A stretch of DNA of 46,019 nt from Verrucomicrobiales bacterium. Lineage in GTDB: Bacteria > Verrucomicrobiota > Verrucomicrobiia > Verrucomicrobiales > V1-33. The position numbers and the translations under genes are program-made. Positions within the stretch are counted from its first letter, which is position 1. The number at the start of each line of letters is the position of its first letter. Positions 25,823 to 34,218 of this stretch are shown here, one piece after another. The stretch lies in the NCBI GenBank assembly GCA_028293125.1, contig JAQGPJ010000011.1, positions 1-46,019 on the forward strand. Direction: 5' to 3'. The notes under the pieces are model-generated. The model was not told the DNA's origin. It saw nothing but the letters and a program-made list of their open reading frames with translations, and ran no database searches.

Positions 25823-26629
25823 ATGCCCCACCCCCTGTCACTGCGCGAAAAAATCCGCATCGTCGTCTTTGAAACGGATACCCCGGGCGGGCATCTCTTC
25901 GACGTGACGCTGCTGTGGATGATCCTCCTGAGCGTCATCGCGGTTATTTTTGAGAGCGTGCCGGACATCAACGGACGCTTTGCCCAGGCTTTTTACCTTC
26001 TTGACTGGGCTTTCACCCTTGTTTTCACGGTGGAGTACCTTCTGCGCGTGTATTCTTCAAATGACAGAAGGAAATATGTTCTCTCCCATTGGGGAGTGAT
26101 CGATCTGCTCTCCGTGCTGCCAACCTACATCAGTCTCCTAATCTCAGGCTATCATTATTTGCTGGTCATCAGAATTCTGCGGCTGCTCAGGGTTTTCAGG
26201 GTGCTCAAGCTCGTGCGCTTCAGCACGGAAGCACAGCTTCTGGTGCATGCCCTCAGGGCCAGCGCCTACAAGATAGGAGTCTTCATTTCGTTCATGCTGA
26301 CCATAGTGGTGCTGCTGAGCACCCTGATGTATGTGGTGGAGCGGGGCAATCCCGGCTTTTCAAGCATCCCGTCGAGCATCTACTGGGGGATTGTCACCAT
26401 CACCACCGTGGGGTTCGGCGACATCGTCCCGCACACGTTTTTGGGAAAATTCATCACGTCGTTTATTATGCTTTGCGGCTACTCCGTCATCGCCATTCCA
26501 ACAGGCATTGTAACTGTGGAGCTTTCCCGCAAAAGGGATAAACCGGCTATAACAGCCTGTCCCGCCTGCCATCGGGCTTGCCGTGAAACGGATAACTTCT
26601 GCAGCCACTGCGGAGGAGCGCTGCCGTGA
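25823..26629 (+). CDS. Voltage-gated-type K+ channel with C-terminal zinc ribbon
   Basis: A 268-residue six-helix ion channel subunit. S1-S3 are followed by an S4 voltage-sensor helix with regularly spaced arginines (RILRLLRVFRVLKLVR). The pore loop then has the selectivity filter TVGFGD (195-200), a variant of the K+-selective TVGYGD, and an S6 helix. The tail after S6 carries five cysteines at 246, 249, 253, 260 and 263 (CPAC, then CSHC), a treble-clef or zinc-ribbon pattern that would sit in the cytoplasm. The ATG at 25823 gives MPHPLSLREKIRIVVFETDTPGG, typical for the family. It probably forms a tetramer that gates K+ flow in the inner membrane. Confidence 0.92.
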   Translation: MPHPLSLREKIRIVVFETDTPGGHLFDVTLLWMILLSVIAVIFESVPDINGRFAQAFYLLDWAFTLVFTVEYLLRVYSSNDRRKYVLSHWGVIDLLSVLPTYISLLISGYHYLLVIRILRLLRVFRVLKLVRFSTEAQLLVHALRASAYKIGVFISFMLTIVVLLSTLMYVVERGNPGFSSIPSSIYWGIVTITTVGFGDIVPHTFLGKFITSFIMLCGYSVIAIPTGIVTVELSRKRDKPAITACPACHRACRETDNFCSHCGGALP

Positions 26630-26817
26630 TGGGTCACGGGTTTTCCGGAGTCCGGTTGGAACTCCGGCATTCAGAATCCCGCCTCCGCCGCCTTCAACGC
26701 ACCTTGGCCGAGCCGCTTCATCGCCGGCGGCCCGGTGGAGTTTTCAAGCCAGGCGCGGGCCATTGGACTCCGGTTATCATTTGCCCGGCCATCCTGTCGG
26801 TGATTGAGTCCCCCGCC

Positions 26818-27219
26818 ATGAAAACCATCGCCACTTTCAACACCGTGGATGAGGCCAGCCTTGTGAAATCCCGTCTGGATGCGGCGGGCATCCCGGCTTT
26901 TTTGCAGGATGAGCATGTGGTGCAGCTGAACTGGAGCTATTCCAACGCCATTGGCGGGGTGCGGCTGCAGACCACGGATGATCAGCTGGAGACCGCCCGT
27001 GAGTTTCTTGCGGCGGCAGCTCCCCCACCGCCGGAACCGGCTGTTGAGGTGGTCTGCCCCGCCTGCGGATCGGCCAAGGTCCGGCAGGAGGATTTGCCGC
27101 GTCGTTTTGCCCTGTTCACTCTTATAGCGCTCTCCTTGCCGATGCCCTTTGGACGCAGCGCCTGGAAATGCCAGGACTGCGGGCACGGCTTTAAAGTCCG
27201 ACGCAGTCCTGTGATGTGA
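26818..27219 (+). CDS. DUF2007 protein with zinc ribbon
   Basis: A 133-residue protein. Residues 1-70 (MKTIATFNTVDEASLVKSRLDAAGIPAFLQDEHVV, then GGVRLQTTDDQLETAREFL) match DUF2007, a small GlnB-like fold called 'putative signal transducing protein'. A C-terminal half has CPAC (~82) and CQDC (~120), forming a likely zinc ribbon, with a short hydrophobic stretch between (LFTLIALSLPMPFG). Start at 26818 is chosen because homology begins there. It lies 188 bases after the channel gene, the previous gene to end in a zinc ribbon, on the same strand. Confidence 0.85.
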   Translation: MKTIATFNTVDEASLVKSRLDAAGIPAFLQDEHVVQLNWSYSNAIGGVRLQTTDDQLETAREFLAAAAPPPPEPAVEVVCPACGSAKVRQEDLPRRFALFTLIALSLPMPFGRSAWKCQDCGHGFKVRRSPVM

Positions 27220-27346
27220 GTATGCCCTGGCGGGGTGCCCACACATAATCTGTCAAAGGCCGCTGCCTGTTTGTGCATTCTGGAGGAACTGTCTCCATCA
27301 GCGGAAAAGGCCGTAAAAACATCCACCCTGTCCACCCTTTGAGCCG

Positions 27347-28756
27347 CTAAAAATAAGCTGTGTCCGCCGCCGGCAGGATCCGGACGATCTCCTCCTCGCG
27401 CATTCCGAATCCGGAACCATTCACTGTCTCCACCGATATCTGGCCGTCGCGCCGGCGGTATAATGCGGGATGCACCGCCGCCTCCGCAGCGGACGCTGCG
27501 GGATAAAACTGCATGGCATTCGTCTCCACGCCTGCGATGGTGGGTGCCCACGCCGCCAGCAGGGCGTGCGCGATCTGCGCCAGCATGGGATTGGTCAGAT
27601 CCTGCACCATCAGGGTCATGCCGTGCGCCGATGCCCATGCCAGGCTGAGCAGGGCTCCGGTCTGCGTTTTGCACGTCTTCAGCGCCACACCGGTCCAGCC
27701 GAGCGCGCGGCCGGTGCGCACCTGCCGCCAGTCGTGGGCGCTTTCATCCAGAAAAAGCGGGCGACGGGCGCTCACGGCGTGGGCGGGAATGGGATGCTCC
27801 TCAAGCTCGTACGGAAACGGCTGCTCGACATAAAGCAGCAGAGCGAAAATCCGGGGTTCATCCTCCCGCAGACGGTCCAGAATTTCCGTGACATACGCGG
27901 GGTCGGTCACCGTGCAGTTGAAATCCGCGCTCAGCCAGAGCACGCCGCCGGCCAGCGCCAGACGCCCCGTTTTCACCAGCCGCGCATAGTCCCAAGCCGC
28001 ATCCGTGCCCCGGAGTTTCACCTTCAGCGCCAGCAGGCCATCACGGCGGATCCAATCAGCCAGGAGCAGCGGCTCGCCATCGTCCGGCTCCGTGCCGTTC
28101 AGTTCCGCAGGGCCCAGCGGATCCAGCCCGCCCACCAGATGCCATGCCATGAGCCGCTCCCGCCTGACGGAGCGTAAAAAGTCCCCCGGATACTTTCCGG
28201 CGAAGGACAGCGACTCCGCCCGGTCCGCTGCCGGAGTGAGATACGCCGACAGATCCCGCGACAGAAAAGCCGAGCTGTAGGTTTCATACACCGGTAAGCC
28301 GGCAGCCTTCCCGCAGGCATCATGCAGCGCCAGGTCAAACGGTGAGGCGCACACCAGCGCCGCCAGCCACGGCAGATGCGCCCCGGCCGCGCGGACGCTG
28401 TTGTATTCCCCCAGCAGTCCAGGCAGGGCGTGCTCCAGGAAATCATAACCCACCTCCAGCGCGTGTCCGGAGGAGCCGAAACCCGGCCAGGCTTTGGCCA
28501 GCAGCCGGCAAAACCCGGTCAGGGCATCGAACCTTTCGTTGTAAGGAAGCGCGGAGGGCCAGACCCATTGCACGCTCAACGGGGTTTCACCCCATCCGGT
28601 GGCTTCGCGTCCGTCCGCCGCGCGGCAGTGCAGCCGCACCCGCGCGCAGGTGACGGAGGTCAGGGTCTCCGTGCCGAATTTCAACGGCACCCGCGTGGTC
28701 ACGGGCAGAAGGAAAAGCTCCGCGCCGATGACGCGGATGATAGCGGGATTGGGCAT
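27347..28756 (-). CDS. Enolase-superfamily enzyme (mandelate racemase/muconate lactonizing-like)
   Basis: A 469-residue protein. The start at 28756 gives MPNPAIIRVIGAELFLLPVTTRVPLKFG, a typical capping-domain opening. The barrel has the KxK pair at K245/K247 (ALKVKLRG), Mg2+ ligands D278 (SADFNCT), E311 (YVEQPF) and D337 with E338 (FLDESAHDW), and a later lysine-containing strand (VALKTCKTQTG). This set abstracts a proton alpha to a carboxylate. Long members of this kind are common in Planctomycetes and Verrucomicrobia and have no assigned substrate. An MFS transporter gene lies 46 bases upstream on the same strand, suggesting uptake and conversion of one compound, perhaps an acid sugar. Confidence 0.85.
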   Translation of the reverse strand: MPNPAIIRVIGAELFLLPVTTRVPLKFGTETLTSVTCARVRLHCRAADGREATGWGETPLSVQWVWPSALPYNERFDALTGFCRLLAKAWPGFGSSGHALEVGYDFLEHALPGLLGEYNSVRAAGAHLPWLAALVCASPFDLALHDACGKAAGLPVYETYSSAFLSRDLSAYLTPAADRAESLSFAGKYPGDFLRSVRRERLMAWHLVGGLDPLGPAELNGTEPDDGEPLLLADWIRRDGLLALKVKLRGTDAAWDYARLVKTGRLALAGGVLWLSADFNCTVTDPAYVTEILDRLREDEPRIFALLLYVEQPFPYELEEHPIPAHAVSARRPLFLDESAHDWRQVRTGRALGWTGVALKTCKTQTGALLSLAWASAHGMTLMVQDLTNPMLAQIAHALLAAWAPTIAGVETNAMQFYPAASAAEAAVHPALYRRRDGQISVETVNGSGFGMREEEIVRILPAADTAYF

Positions 28757-28802
28757 GGGTTTGGAAAATGGACCAGTCAGGAAAGCACGTGTCTCCTGTG
28801 CT

Positions 28803-30071
28803 TCAGTCAGCAAGCGGCAGGCCTTTTGTCTCTGGAGCGAACCAGATGACCGCCATGCCGAAAAGATATACCAGCGTGACCACCGCCCCCATGGCCGCGT
28901 AACCACCGTAGTGGCTCACCAACGTTCCGCTGGTCAGCGCGCCCGCCGCCGCGACCACCCGGCCGGCATTGTAGCAGAGCCCCTGCCCCGTGGCGCGGAC
29001 CCGGGTCGGAAACAGCTCCGGCAGATACAGCGGGAACCATCCGTAGAACGCCGCCGTGGCCGCTCCGGTCAGGAAAACAGCGGTCAGGAATGCAGGGTTG
29101 TAATCCGTCTGCGTGCGGAAAAGGAAGGCGCACACCAACAGCGACGCCGAGCACAGCAGAAAGTAGCTCACCCGCCGGCTGATCCTTCCCAGCAGCACCG
29201 GCGCCAGCAGGCTGCCCACCGCCGCGCCGAGGGATGACAGCATGTGCGCCGTGGACTTCGCGCCCTGCACCACGCCCTGGGTCATCTGATCCGCCCACAG
29301 CGGGATCCACTGCACGGACCCCCAAGTGCCGATGAGCGCCACCGACGACAGCAGAATGCCCAGAAGGGTCCGCCGTCGCAGCGGTGGCTGGAAAATCTCC
29401 CGCAGCGGCCTCACGCGCTCCCCCGCCTCCGCCGCCTGCGTCCTGGCGCGGTGCCACCGCTCCGACTCCGGCACAAACAGCCGGATCAGAAACGTCAGCA
29501 CCGCAGGCGATGCCCCCACCAGAAACATCCAGCGCCAGGACTCCTGGGTGACCGGCGAAATCTTGGCCACGACCCCCACCAGGGCCATGCCCACATTCGC
29601 TGCTGTCCCAATGGCCCCCGCCAGCCACGCCCGGTGCCGGTCCGGCCATACCTCCATCACCAGCGTCACCCCCAGCGCCCATTCCCCGCCCATGCCCACC
29701 GCCGCCAAAAAGCGCACCACCGCCAGGTGCCACGGCTCCTGCGCCAGATACCCCGCCCCGCTGAAAAGGGAATAACACAGAATGCTCAGCGACATGGCCC
29801 GCACCCGTCCGACACGGTCCCCCATCCAGCCAAACAGCACCCCGCCGCCCGCCGCTCCCAACAGGAAAGCCGCAGTGATGATGCCCATCCATTCCCCCAC
29901 CGCCCCCTCGTGTCCCGGCCCCAGCATGCTCAGCAGCGCCGGCCGGGCCACCACCGGAAACAGTCCAATCTCGAACCCGTCAAAGAGCCATCCCAAAAAC
30001 GCGGCCAGCAGCGCCAGAAGGGGGCCGCGGCGGGAGATGGGCGGGACTTGGCCAAGGGCGGAGGAGGACAT
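28803..30071 (-). CDS. MFS transporter (sugar/organic acid type)
   Basis: A 422-residue major facilitator with about twelve membrane helices. Helix 1 holds FLGWLFDGFEIGLF, and the loop 2-3 motif A is GWMGDRVGRVRAM (~82-94). Helix 4 has RFLAAVGMGGEWALGVTLVMEVWP, a pattern typical of the metabolite:H+ symporters related to ShiA, NanT and the aromatic acid transporters. It is the first gene of a two-gene minus-strand unit with the enolase-superfamily enzyme. The substrate is probably that enzyme's substrate; the identity is unknown. Confidence 0.9.
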   Translation of the reverse strand: MSSSALGQVPPISRRGPLLALLAAFLGWLFDGFEIGLFPVVARPALLSMLGPGHEGAVGEWMGIITAAFLLGAAGGGVLFGWMGDRVGRVRAMSLSILCYSLFSGAGYLAQEPWHLAVVRFLAAVGMGGEWALGVTLVMEVWPDRHRAWLAGAIGTAANVGMALVGVVAKISPVTQESWRWMFLVGASPAVLTFLIRLFVPESERWHRARTQAAEAGERVRPLREIFQPPLRRRTLLGILLSSVALIGTWGSVQWIPLWADQMTQGVVQGAKSTAHMLSSLGAAVGSLLAPVLLGRISRRVSYFLLCSASLLVCAFLFRTQTDYNPAFLTAVFLTGAATAAFYGWFPLYLPELFPTRVRATGQGLCYNAGRVVAAAGALTSGTLVSHYGGYAAMGAVVTLVYLFGMAVIWFAPETKGLPLAD

Positions 30072-30178
30072 CGGCCCGGTATAGGAAATGACCGTGCCCC
30101 TGGCTACAGGTTTTTCATGCCGTGTTCACGCGGTCCGGCGTTTCCCCTGTCCGATATCCCATTCTGAAATCCGACTGT

Positions 30179-30496
30179 TCAGGTGCCGGGCAACGGTCGC
30201 ATCCGCAGTCTTTTCTCCACCACTGAGAGCAGGTAGCCGGACATCGTTCCAGCGATTACGATGATGCCTGGCCACCGGAACCAGCCCGCGATAAGGCCGC
30301 CGGCGATCATCGCCAGATATGCCAGGCAGCCATCCGCAAGGTTCAGATTCGGCTGCGCGCAGACCGATCCCAGCCAGATGAACGGCAACGCCGCCAAGAA
30401 CCACCACGACAGCAGGACAGCCGCGCCGATCGCCGCCAATGACAGAAACACAGGCGCGAATACGGCAGGCCGGATGGTGTAAACTTGTGGTGCCAT
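30179..30496 (-). CDS. Small membrane protein, hypothetical
   Basis: A 105-residue hydrophobic protein with about four membrane segments: VFAPVFLSLAAIGAAVLLSW, FLAALPFIWLGSV, LAYLAMIAGGLIAGWF and PGIIVIAGTMSGYLLS. The last ~12 residues are basic (EKRLRMRP). It is not recognised; the size and layout recall small DUF-type membrane proteins. It stands upstream of the MFS gene on the same strand, with a gap of 107 bases. Confidence 0.6.
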   Translation of the reverse strand: MAPQVYTIRPAVFAPVFLSLAAIGAAVLLSWWFLAALPFIWLGSVCAQPNLNLADGCLAYLAMIAGGLIAGWFRWPGIIVIAGTMSGYLLSVVEKRLRMRPLPGT

Positions 30497-30638
30497 GCGC
30501 TTGTTTTTATAAAATCACTGACCGGGAGATGGGGAGTCAAATCTTCAAAAATGCGGAAAAATGGCTTTGATTGATGCCGCCGGCAGCGCATGTCTCCGGC
30601 CCTTAGCCAGCCCTCCGGTTTCAACGCCACTCATTTTT

Positions 30639-31154
30639 ATGGATCGGACAGAGAATCCCGGACACTGGCAAAAGCTCTTGGTGGCCCGCGTCCATTTACC
30701 GATCCCGGGTCCTTCCGATTTTTACCTTGAGCCTGGAGGGGATGCCGCGTTCGCATGGCAAATGTTCGGCGGGCTCAGCCTTGAGGAGGCCTATGTGGAA
30801 TTTCTTAAAGACCCTTGGCTCCGTCAGGAGGATTTTTCGTGGATGTTGCCCAAAGCGTTCGAGTATTACTACCCGGTGGTGGACCGTTATCTGCGGTCAG
30901 TGAATATTCACGATGAGGATGAGTGCCATGAGGATGGCTGCGAAGCCCGTGGCCTGGGATTCAGCATTGAGTCCCAGTTTCATTGGACCGGCGGCGCGCG
31001 CCCTGCGGATTACGTGGTGCGGGAAATCCGCAGACTCTCATTGTTTGTGCGCGGCCATCTGTCCCATTATTCCAAGGATCCGGAGGAGCGGGCCCGGATT
31101 GATGAATCGTGGCGCAAACTGGACGAAACGGTGTCCCAAACGGGCGTTTCATAG
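30639..31154 (+). CDS. Hypothetical acidic cytoplasmic protein
   Basis: A 171-residue soluble protein, not recognised. Start at the ATG 30639 (MDRTENPGHWQKLL); upstream in-frame codons encode a poor Ala/Pro stretch. Notable parts are LSLEEAYVEFLKDPWLRQEDFSWMLPKAFEYYYPVVDRYL and a short Cys/His/acidic patch DEDECHEDGCEARG that could bind a metal. It is followed by two further unrecognised genes on the same strand. The size and acidity would suit an immunity protein of a contact-toxin system, but no toxin is nearby and this is speculation. Confidence 0.6.
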   Translation: MDRTENPGHWQKLLVARVHLPIPGPSDFYLEPGGDAAFAWQMFGGLSLEEAYVEFLKDPWLRQEDFSWMLPKAFEYYYPVVDRYLRSVNIHDEDECHEDGCEARGLGFSIESQFHWTGGARPADYVVREIRRLSLFVRGHLSHYSKDPEERARIDESWRKLDETVSQTGVS

Positions 31155-31424
31155 CGGAACAATGGCAGGATGCGGGAACTGACGGGAGGCTTCCTGATTT
31201 AGGGCCAGCTGTTCCGGTCTGCGCACCCCAAGCTTACGGAACCGTCCGCCGCCGCCAAATTCAGGCAGCTCCGGCATCGGGACCGTTCCCTCCAACGACG
31301 TCGACCGCATATTCACGCGAATCACCGCAAACTTTATCCCTGCTTGGCAGCACATGGAATACCGTTATCATTCCATTCGCCGGATAAGCGGACCTCCATC
31401 CTGGCGCTGACGTTCCCTTTTCCC

Positions 31425-31913
31425 ATGCCCCCCGCGCACAGTGCGATTTTACCAAGGGAAATGCGTGCGCGTGTTCCCAATTGGTGTCCTTTCACCGGCC
31501 TGCGCCATCCGGAGGACTCCGTCGGGATCATTTCACAGGACGTATTGGTCTGGCGTGACTGGTGGAACAGGTGGCTCCGGACGGAGGTGCCCTGTGCTCC
31601 ATCGCACTGGCTGCGGATTCATCTGCATCGTTGCTGGATTTCTGTCAGAACCACCCTGACCGATCCTGGCGCATGCACCGTCGGGGTGCTCGTTTTGATT
31701 TACGGCCCTGAGGGCGGGGGCCACGGCTGGCTGGCCCTGGGCTCCAGCGCCTTGTTCCTCATGGTGGTGGTGGCGTGGGAGCGGTTTCATCCGCCGGCCT
31801 TCACGGTGTGTGTCCGTGGGGACAAGGTTTATTACGATTTCCGGGATCCGGATTATGCCCGGGAGTTCGCCGCGCTCAACCCTGTCCGGGAGAACGGCGC
31901 ACACCGCCCGTGA
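31425..31913 (+). CDS. Hypothetical membrane protein
   Basis: A protein of about 162 residues (ATG at 31425; another in-frame start at 31344 would add 27). One clear hydrophobic pair lies around residues 85-120 (CTVGVLVLIYG, WLALGSSALFLMVVVAWERF), flanked by a tryptophan-rich N half (VWRDWWNRWLRTEV) and a polar C-terminal region (FTVCVRGDKVYYDFRDPDYAREFAALN). No family recognised. It may be co-expressed with the genes on either side. Confidence 0.55.
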   Translation: MPPAHSAILPREMRARVPNWCPFTGLRHPEDSVGIISQDVLVWRDWWNRWLRTEVPCAPSHWLRIHLHRCWISVRTTLTDPGACTVGVLVLIYGPEGGGHGWLALGSSALFLMVVVAWERFHPPAFTVCVRGDKVYYDFRDPDYAREFAALNPVRENGAHRP

Positions 31914-31955
31914 AATCGACGCTCCGCAGTATTCCTCGCCGGGCGGTGCCCGCTT

Positions 31956-32495
31956 ATGTCCCAACCCATCCAATGCCCCGACTCCTTGATGCCCCTGCTG
32001 TGCCGGTGGTCCCGGATGACCGTGGGGCTGGAGGCGGAGCCTGTGGAGTCGCTGCCGGATCTGGGGATCGATCTGCTGACGGCGGGCTACGGTACTGAGG
32101 AAATCATGGCACTGGCGGTCTGCGACCTGTCTGAACACCCTGCCGACCTAAGGCAGGCGGCACGGCGGGCCTTCGCCTCCCTGGGCGTGCCGGATGAGGA
32201 GGACAGGGAGTTTCACCTGATGGTGGCAGGCCGCTCTGTGGCCTCCAGAATTGTGGACGGCACTCTGTCTCCCGAGGAAGGGCGGAGCCTGATGGCGGCA
32301 ATATGGACCAACACACATTATCCAAAACTGCTGAGTGAGTGGATAATCGTGGAGGAGGCTACCTATTTCTTCCGGGAGATCATGGGCACACCTGAGCTTT
32401 ACACTGGTCTGACCGAAGCCACTATTTCTGAAACCATTCGCACCTTGGCCAAGGAATTCCTGTCCGAAAATCAAGTGATCCTGCATCCACCGTAA
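31956..32495 (+). CDS. Hypothetical soluble protein
   Basis: A 179-residue mostly helical protein, not recognised. It contains VESLPDLGIDLLTAGYGTEEIMALAVCD and a central stretch EEGRSLMAAIWTNTHYPKLLSEWIIVEEATYFF. It is acidic and lacks a signal peptide. Its last 25 bases overlap the end of the convergent XRE regulator gene, an arrangement that could give antisense interference. As with the gene at 30639, an immunity-type role is possible but unsupported. Confidence 0.6.
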   Translation: MSQPIQCPDSLMPLLCRWSRMTVGLEAEPVESLPDLGIDLLTAGYGTEEIMALAVCDLSEHPADLRQAARRAFASLGVPDEEDREFHLMVAGRSVASRIVDGTLSPEEGRSLMAAIWTNTHYPKLLSEWIIVEEATYFFREIMGTPELYTGLTEATISETIRTLAKEFLSENQVILHPP

Positions 32496-32743
32496 TCCTG
32501 ACCTTGCAGTTTGCCGCTCGGCTCCACTTCTTCCTCCGGCTGGGGGGGAACGCCGTGCTCCTCAAGGATTTCATCCAGCATCATGTTGAGCATGCCGTGG
32601 GTGAAAGGAGTGGGGTGGCGCTTGTTGTTCTCCCAGCAGATGAGGGTGCCAAGGGGCACCCCCCAGGCCTTGGCGGCTTCCGTCTGGGTGATTTCCAGTT
32701 TTTTTCTGGCGGCTTTCAGTTTGGCGCGCAGGTCCTGTGACAT
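32471..32743 (-). CDS. XRE-family helix-turn-helix regulator
   Basis: A 90-residue protein. The HTH is ITQTEAAKAWGVPLGTLICW (about residues 18-37), preceded by a helix RAKLKAARKKLE, the standard XRE/Cro-CI layout. After it, HGMLNMMLDEILEEHG may help dimerise. The end is polar. Small XRE proteins often control their own neighbours; here the neighbour is the convergent gene with which it overlaps by 25 bases. No operator could be identified. Confidence 0.82.
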   Translation of the reverse strand: MSQDLRAKLKAARKKLEITQTEAAKAWGVPLGTLICWENNKRHPTPFTHGMLNMMLDEILEEHGVPPQPEEEVEPSGKLQGQDYGGCRIT

Positions 32744-33143
32744 GGCTTGGGTGCGATGCTCCGGGGGTTGGGGTTTGGTTTATTAAGAATCGGCGGCTGT
32801 GAATGGCCTCCGACGCTCGCTGAAACAGGGGCCGGACTTGACGGATGTGCAGGCCACACTCCTTTCCAGCGGAAACGCGGGCATCAATTGAGATTACCAG
32901 TCTGAGGAAGGATGTTACAGAATTTTTTTCCAGCCCTCACCTTCACAGGGAAATTCTCCGTTACAGCAGGTCAAAAAATTTCCAGACTCCAGTTTTCAGT
33001 CCGCAAACCGCTCGAAAGAACAGGTTCAGCTCCAGATGTCTAAACCTTGAATCCTGAATCCTTTAGAACGTTTTACGGAAAGTTGTGGTGTTCTCGGAGA
33101 GCTTTTCCTCGTTGGGCGGCGCTACGACATTTGGGAAAATGCT
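32744..33143. other. AT-richer intergenic region with short heptamer duplications
   Basis: No gene is supported. It holds a tandem pair TGAATCC TGAATCC (33048-33061). The 10-mer AGTTTTCAGT (32991-33000) recurs inverted at 33164-33173, where the LOG gene's 3' end has a tandem CTGAAAA pair (33158-33171). Base composition from about 32880 to 33180 is clearly lower in GC than the rest of the window. Confidence 0.5.
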
Positions 33144-33980
33144 CTAATCTTTTCCTTCTGAAAACTGAAAACTCCCTCGGAAAAGCCTTTTCTCCCCCAG
33201 CAATGGCTGGCAGTGAGGAATTTTCACCCGCTTCAGGTTGAACTGGACGATGGCTTTCTCCTGCAGGACCCGCATGGCCTCCGGGATGGAGTCCGTGACC
33301 ACCAGCAGGTCCAGATCCACCGGGCTGATGAGGCCGTCCTCCTTCATGCGCCGGATGGCGCTCATCATGGGGGTCCAGTAATCCACCCCCATCAGGATCA
33401 CAGGGAAATTCCGGATCTTTTTGGTCTGGATCAGAGTCAGCGCCTCAAAGAGCTCGTCCATGGTGCCCAGTCCTCCCGGCATGACCACGAAGGCGTAGCT
33501 GTATTTGATCAGCAGCGTCTTCCGCGTGAAGAAATACCGCATATCCACACTGGCGTCCAACCAGGGGTTCACCTGCTGCTCATGCGGCAGCACAATGTTG
33601 ATGCCCACACTGCGTCCGCCGGCCTCCTTTGCCCCCCGGTTGGCGGCCTCCATGATGCCCGGGCCGCCGCCGGTCATGACCGTGAACCCCAGCCGGGCGA
33701 TTTCCCCTGCCGTCTTCCGGGCCAGTTCATACCATGGATGCCCCTCCTGCAGCCGGGCGGAGCCGAACACCGTCACGCAGGGACCCACAAAATGAAAAGT
33801 TCTCAGCCCGCGCAGGAAATCCAGCATGATCAGGCCCAGGGTTTTCAGTTCCTGCCACCGGCTGTTGGGGCCGGACAGGAAGCGCCGGTCCGGCAGGGTC
33901 AGCTGGTAGCGTTCCTCCTCCGCAGCGGCGGCGGTGGGAACCGGAAGTTTCTCGGGGAGTTTTTCAGCGGCGGGAACCAT
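33144..33980 (-). CDS. LOG-family protein (TIGR00730-type Rossmann fold)
   Basis: A 278-residue protein of the lysine-decarboxylase-like LOG family. VTVFGSARLQEGHPWYELA, MTGGGPGIMEAANRGA and MPGGLGTMDELFE (the PGGxGTxxE signature) are all present. Members hydrolyse nucleoside 5'-monophosphates to a base and ribose 5-phosphate (the cytokinin-activating reaction in plants; AMP nucleosidase-like in bacteria). The ATG at 33980 (MVPAAEKLPEK) is preferred to the one at 34028. The last dozen residues run into an AT-rich stretch with CTGAAAA repeats, so the C-terminus may have been extended by insertion of repeat DNA. Confidence 0.9.
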   Translation of the reverse strand: MVPAAEKLPEKLPVPTAAAAEEERYQLTLPDRRFLSGPNSRWQELKTLGLIMLDFLRGLRTFHFVGPCVTVFGSARLQEGHPWYELARKTAGEIARLGFTVMTGGGPGIMEAANRGAKEAGGRSVGINIVLPHEQQVNPWLDASVDMRYFFTRKTLLIKYSYAFVVMPGGLGTMDELFEALTLIQTKKIRNFPVILMGVDYWTPMMSAIRRMKEDGLISPVDLDLLVVTDSIPEAMRVLQEKAIVQFNLKRVKIPHCQPLLGEKRLFRGSFQFSEGKD

Positions 33981-34037
33981 GGTTAAACAAAAAAAGACTG
34001 GACGCTGCATCAATAACAGGCAAATCACCAGTGGGCG

Positions 34038-34059
34038 GTGAATTGTGAAAAAAATTCAC
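34038..34059. promoter_or_regulatory. 7-bp inverted repeat between LOG gene and glutamine synthetase
   Basis: GTGAATT (34038-34044) and AATTCAC (34053-34059) are perfect inverted repeats around GTGAAAAA, in the divergent promoter region 58 bases from the LOG start and 160 bases from the glutamine synthetase start. A regulator site is plausible. Confidence 0.4.
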
Positions 34060-34218
34060 GCAACTTCATCATTTCGATCCCAATCCGGCATTCCAGTTGC
34101 TACTTCCATTCCGCGGCAAACGCAGGCGTAACGGGAAAGGATACCTGAAACCGTCCGTTTTTGCAGCCCCAGACCGAACTTCAACCAAAACCACTGCTCA
34201 TTTAAACAGCATCCCACC

